11,021 bases of DNA from Phoronis ovalis (taxonomy: Eukaryota > Phoronida > Phoronidae). A program made the translations under genes and the position numbers. The stretch spans positions 1 to 11,021 of the forward strand of contig JAOXYB010057212.1 of assembly GCA_028565635.1 (NCBI GenBank), written 5' to 3'. Shown here in pieces: positions 8,245-11,021 of this stretch (its first letter is position 1; each line of letters begins with the position of its first letter). The notes below the pieces were generated by a model. That model made no database searches. It worked only from the letters and a program-made list of their open reading frames with translations, and had not been told where the DNA came from.

Positions 8245-8304
8245 TCACAAACCAGTATTTAGTGCTGTACGTATCGGGAGAAAGCATAACTCGGAAACCT
8301 ACTG
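8245..8304 (-). repeat. Right terminal inverted repeat of the MITE
   Basis: This 60 bp repeat is the reverse complement of the left end in its outer 27 bases and inner 16 bases. On the plus strand it opens TCACAAACCAGT and closes GGAAACCTACTG next to TA. Confidence 0.8.
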
Positions 8305-8306
8305 TA

Positions 8307-9024
8307 ACTATAACTGCAGATGCATTTTTACTGTGATTTATTAAGTTGGTTCTGAAAACTATATAAATGAGTAATTCACAGAAATATTTATCTTACATAG
8401 AAATCAATATTGCACTGAATCATATGATCATAAACTGTAACAACCATGTTAATGTCAAATCCTTTTTTATGCATACATCATCTACCGTGCTTAAAAACGG
8501 GACTGATTTACAGAATCCCGGAGAAAATTAATGACGGTATACCTTACAATTTCAGTAAAAGTTAACATTTTGAACAAACCTTAGCTTAAACGTTCGTGAA
8601 CATACTTTGTTCACATAAAATCATTTGTACTTTTAGTTGTGATTTCGTATTAAAAGTTATTCTTTTGTCACAAACACACGAAGAACTTAATTGCTTTATC
8701 AACCCCATGTTCACATGTTTGCGTACTATAGCATTATAGTATGATACAGTATAGAAAGTAAAATTATATATTAGACCAGGTATAAGCAAATAAATAAATA
8801 AAAATAAAGTGATACCGAAAGTTAAAAGTTCCTCATGTTTTAAATTATTTGCACCCAAATACACTCAAGAGGAAAGTTAATGACGCAAAATTTACACCAG
8901 GAAGCTTAGATACAATAGATAAAAATGAATACAATGTTATCGACATAAACCTCTTACGTAAACTTATATTTGAAACTGGAACTGAATATTATTTAACGCA
9001 AAATTGCATAAAACAGCAACAGAA
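8307..9024 (+). other. Presumed upstream region of gene B
   Basis: AT-rich sequence between the MITE and the gene B start. It contains a run of AAAT repeats at 8788-8808 and an interrupted inverted repeat CGGGA/TCCCG near 8499-8520. No clear TATA box or transcription-factor site stands out. An open stretch at 8849-9151 overlaps gene B exon 1 in another frame and has no recognisable domain. Confidence 0.4.
8788..8808. repeat. AAAT microsatellite
   Basis: Short simple tandem repeat of AAAT units about 220 bases before the gene B start codon. A similar run lies at 10809-10824. Confidence 0.7.
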
Positions 9025-9268
9025 ATGGACTACAAAGAAACATCTGTACAACGTCGTACACCGGATTCAGGAGAGACCAAGAAACGAGACAAGAAGGGTC
9101 AGGTGTCTGATCAACAGCAAGGTGATCATGACAGGCCAAGAGATTCTATAGATTCTGGAATCTGTAGTCTTCGAAGTAGCTCTAGAAGTAGTCGGGGATC
9201 TTGTAGTAGTGTTACTTTGGATCATCACATCGATCAGAAGAAATTGGAACGAATTTCCAGTGAACTAG
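9025..9268 (+). CDS. Gene B exon 1: Ser/Arg-rich head with DSGICS motif
   Basis: This is the first coding exon of a tandem paralogue of gene A. The ATG at 9025 (GAAATGG; A at -3, G at +4) is chosen because it gives MDYKET, matching MDHETA of gene A, and because the exon then has the same 81 codons plus one base. An in-frame TGA lies upstream at 8983-8985. The donor is TAG|GTAGGA, phase 1. Residues 43-48 are DSGICS, the counterpart of DSGIGS in gene A and again a DSGxxS beta-TrCP-type degron. A run of Ser/Arg (SLRSSSRSSRGSCSS) follows. The first 40 residues have diverged from gene A into a basic/Gln-rich sequence, while the degron region is kept. Confidence 0.75.
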
Positions 9269-9597
9269 GTAGGAACAAGATTATCTTTTAGGGAATTGTT
9301 TATATAACACTGAGATAATGTGCAACAATAACCTTTCGTTTTGTTTAGCTATAATCAAATTCAGAAGAAAAAAAAATATTGAGAAGTAATGTTTATTTCT
9401 AATATTATTAGCAAGCACATTTCGCTAAAACGACTTACAGTTTTCTCTTGAATAGAAGTGTCAACGCTAAATGCTCGTGACTAATGTTATTTGCAACGAT
9501 AAAATTGAAATAAATACAGACAGCAACTACTTTCTTATTTTTAGTTATTTTATTAAAATTTGTTAAATTCAAAAACAACAGTGGTATATGTTTCTAG
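9269..9597 (+). other. Gene B intron 1
   Basis: This 329 bp AT-rich intron runs from GTAGGA to TATGTTTCTAG. Its acceptor resembles that of gene A exon 3 (both end TTTCTAG). Nothing else is seen. Confidence 0.65.
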
Positions 9598-10007
9598 AAA
9601 ACGTTTACAATGAAGAAAGTAATGGGTCATCTGATGACACTGAATTGAATTCCAGTGACGCAGGAACGAACAACAATAACAGTATCATCGCAGAAACCGA
9701 AAACATTGTAGTAACCCAAAACGATGCATTCGGTGACAAAAGCAATGTGAAGTGTAAACGTGTGTACTCGGAACCTTCATCTTCGGATGGGAGTAATCAA
9801 GCTGGCAAACTTACAACTTCAAGCGATGTGGGTGATGCAGCACAAACCTGTTCATCGAGCGAATTACGTAATACTTACATTCATTTATATAAAGAATCAA
9901 ATTATTGCCTTAAATTCAAAACATCCTCTAAAAAACCTAGTGCATGCATCAAAGTGAACAACAGAGACCTAATATGCATGTCTATTTCAAATGTTTCCAG
10001 TACATAG
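9598..10007 (+). CDS. Gene B exon 2: acidic Ser-rich exon, no RHIM core seen
   Basis: The exon enters in phase 1 and, with exon 1, gives a 217-residue frame to TAG 10005-10007. It starts with ESNGSSDDTELNSSD, aligned with GNDSSSDKSNSNSSE of gene A exon 3, and continues with IIAETENIVVTQND against NIVEAENETRTLNEE. This confirms common descent. The second half has no I-G-x-x-N core. It contains KRVYSEPSSS, which fits a loose 14-3-3 site, and a Ser-rich run. Either this is a true last exon of a protein that lost its RHIM, or it splices out early. A weak phase-1 donor, TAC|GTAATA after 9867, would make a symmetric 270 bp exon leading to exons beyond the window. Confidence 0.6.
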
Positions 10008-11021
10008 TTAAACTAAGTTTGCCCACAAAATGTTACACACTGAGAGGCAATCTTATATATATAGAGTAAAAAACAGCTTTCTCACCTGGTAGATCAAAGC
10101 AAATAACAAAATCCGCTTATGACAACCGCTTGATTTTTCTGATATCACATTTTCTTTGAGGTTGGGTGTGCTTATTTAAACGTTAGTGTAATTTAGCCCT
10201 AAATCACAAAAATCAGAGTTTCAAAATCCCTTTTTATCAAAACATAATGTGATGGTATTTTCTTGTGAAGGGAAAATCTGCAAATTCATTTATCCAGTTT
10301 CCACATTATTGCCATTATCAGCTATAGCAAAAAAAATTTATTGGCCACGCCTATACGAAAAATCAAATATAGGTTTGAGATAAACTTATCTTGTTTTGTG
10401 ACAGTCATTGCAACGTCAGACAAGGTACTGTACAAAATACATGTTATCATTGAAGTGGATGGTAAAATTAATTGTGTTCTCTTACAAAATCTAATGTGAG
10501 ATTTTAACTTCGTTGCCAATCTTTTTCTATTCTATTATATCCTACCTTTGTGCAAACTAGACATATAACCATGGACTTGGCGTGACTTTACACTTTTGGG
10601 TTAATTTGTTTTCATGTTACCACCAACTGATTCAGATTGCTATACATATAAGAATATTAAGTTCCCAAAAGAGAAATAATTCATATTATATTACCACTGT
10701 ACAATGCTCCCGGTGGCACTCAAACATGCGCTGGATACTGCAATCAGCCTTAGTAGTAACCATAGTTGCAATTGGCTCCTAGTGCCATATAAAACAAAAA
10801 ACATTAAAAAATAAATAAATAAATCCTAAATCCTACCCTAAGTATAATATTGGAAAACATATATCTGACCCTAATATAGAGGAAGATTTAATCAATGTAC
10901 AATTTCGCTAGTAATCCTATAGGTGTGGCATAGGGCAATAAGCTAGATAGCTATAGAGTAATAGCTGTAACCCAGGATTCAGGTGCTGAAATTCTGAGAA
11001 AATTTTAAATTATTCCCATAT
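10008..11021. other. Downstream of gene B, no gene seen
   Basis: AT-rich sequence to the window edge. I looked for a TRADD-N-like exon and a RHIM-like core on the plus strand and found neither. An open stretch at 10582-10782 ends in VAIGS and a stop, without the N and hydrophobic residues an RHIM needs. If gene B continues, its next exons lie outside the window. Confidence 0.45.
10809..10824. repeat. AAAT microsatellite
   Basis: Short simple repeat of AAAT units. It also provides AATAAA hexamers about 800 bases after the gene B stop, which might serve for polyadenylation. Confidence 0.6.

Larger units (their letters stand above)
7631..8304. mobile_element. Tc1/mariner-type MITE, 674 bp
   Basis: Terminal inverted repeats match closely: the left begins CAGCAGGTTTCCGAG and the right, reverse-complemented, begins CAGTAGGTTTCCGAG. 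Both continue with TTATGCT, TCTC and, after an 8-base length difference, AAATACTGGTTTGTGA. The element is flanked by TA on each side (7629-7630 and 8305-8306), and CAGT-type ends with TA targets are typical of the Tc1/mariner superfamily. The interior has no transposase, so it would need an enzyme supplied elsewhere. It contains a palindromic CRE-type octamer TGACGTCA at 7693-7700 and a small inverted repeat GTGACC/GGTCAC at 7751-7782. Short open stretches inside on the minus strand show no domain. Confidence 0.8.

Noticed and set aside
8849-9151. 100-codon open stretch overlapping gene B exon 1 in another frame
   Set aside because: No recognisable domain, no homologue in the gene A region, and the frame of exon 1 is supported instead by the matching length, donor and DSGxxS motif.
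10744-10782. Open stretch ending in VAIGS and a stop, resembling the start of the RHIM-like core
   Set aside because: It lacks the Asn three residues after Gly and the following hydrophobic residue, has no exon borders in phase 1, and its other residues do not resemble the gene A exons.

Overview
The window looks like nuclear DNA from an invertebrate animal, probably a lophotrochozoan and plausibly a bivalve. It is strongly AT-rich. Coding is split into short exons with GT..AG borders, there are no bacterial-type operons, and two small non-autonomous DNA-transposon-like elements are present. The taxon is inferred; no marker gene fixes it.

Two tandem paralogous genes lie on the plus strand. 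Gene A (953-4508) has four exons: exon 1 (953-1196), exon 2 (2479-2783), exon 3 (3146-3472) and exon 4 (3898-4508). Every usable junction is phase 1. Splicing 1-3-4 gives 393 residues: a Ser/Arg-rich head with a DSGIGS motif, an acidic low-complexity stretch, an RHIM-like amyloid core (LTIGDGNFI), a His/Val alternating tract, a compact alpha/beta domain that most resembles the TRADD N-terminal (TRADD-N) superfamily, and a Ser-rich tail with a DDGYSS motif. Exon 2 is an older duplicate of exon 3 with its own RHIM-like core (VAIGNGNVI). It has no usable donor and runs into a stop, so a 1-2 transcript would make a 182-residue RHIM-only protein.

Gene B (9025-10007) repeats the design. Its exon 1 has exactly the same coding length as that of gene A (81 codons plus one base), the same phase and a matching DSGICS motif. 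Its second exon resembles exon 3 at the start but has no RHIM core, and no TRADD-N-like exon is seen before the window ends. A decayed copy of the end of exon 4 at about 5060-5155 shows that the locus has duplicated more than once.

Around the genes: 1-433 has no recognisable gene. 434-831 is a repeat element with CCCCGGGGGGTACTCT-type inverted ends lying just upstream of gene A. 5187-7628 is AT-rich with no gene seen. 7631-8304 is a 674 bp Tc1/mariner-type MITE with TA flanks. 8307-9024 is the presumed upstream region of gene B. 10008-11021 shows nothing assignable.

Working hypothesis: this is a small, expanding family of cytoplasmic death or innate-immunity adaptors. They would polymerise through RHIM-like amyloid motifs, pair through a TRADD-N-like domain, and be turned over through phosphodegrons of the beta-TrCP type. 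All functional statements are inferred from motifs.
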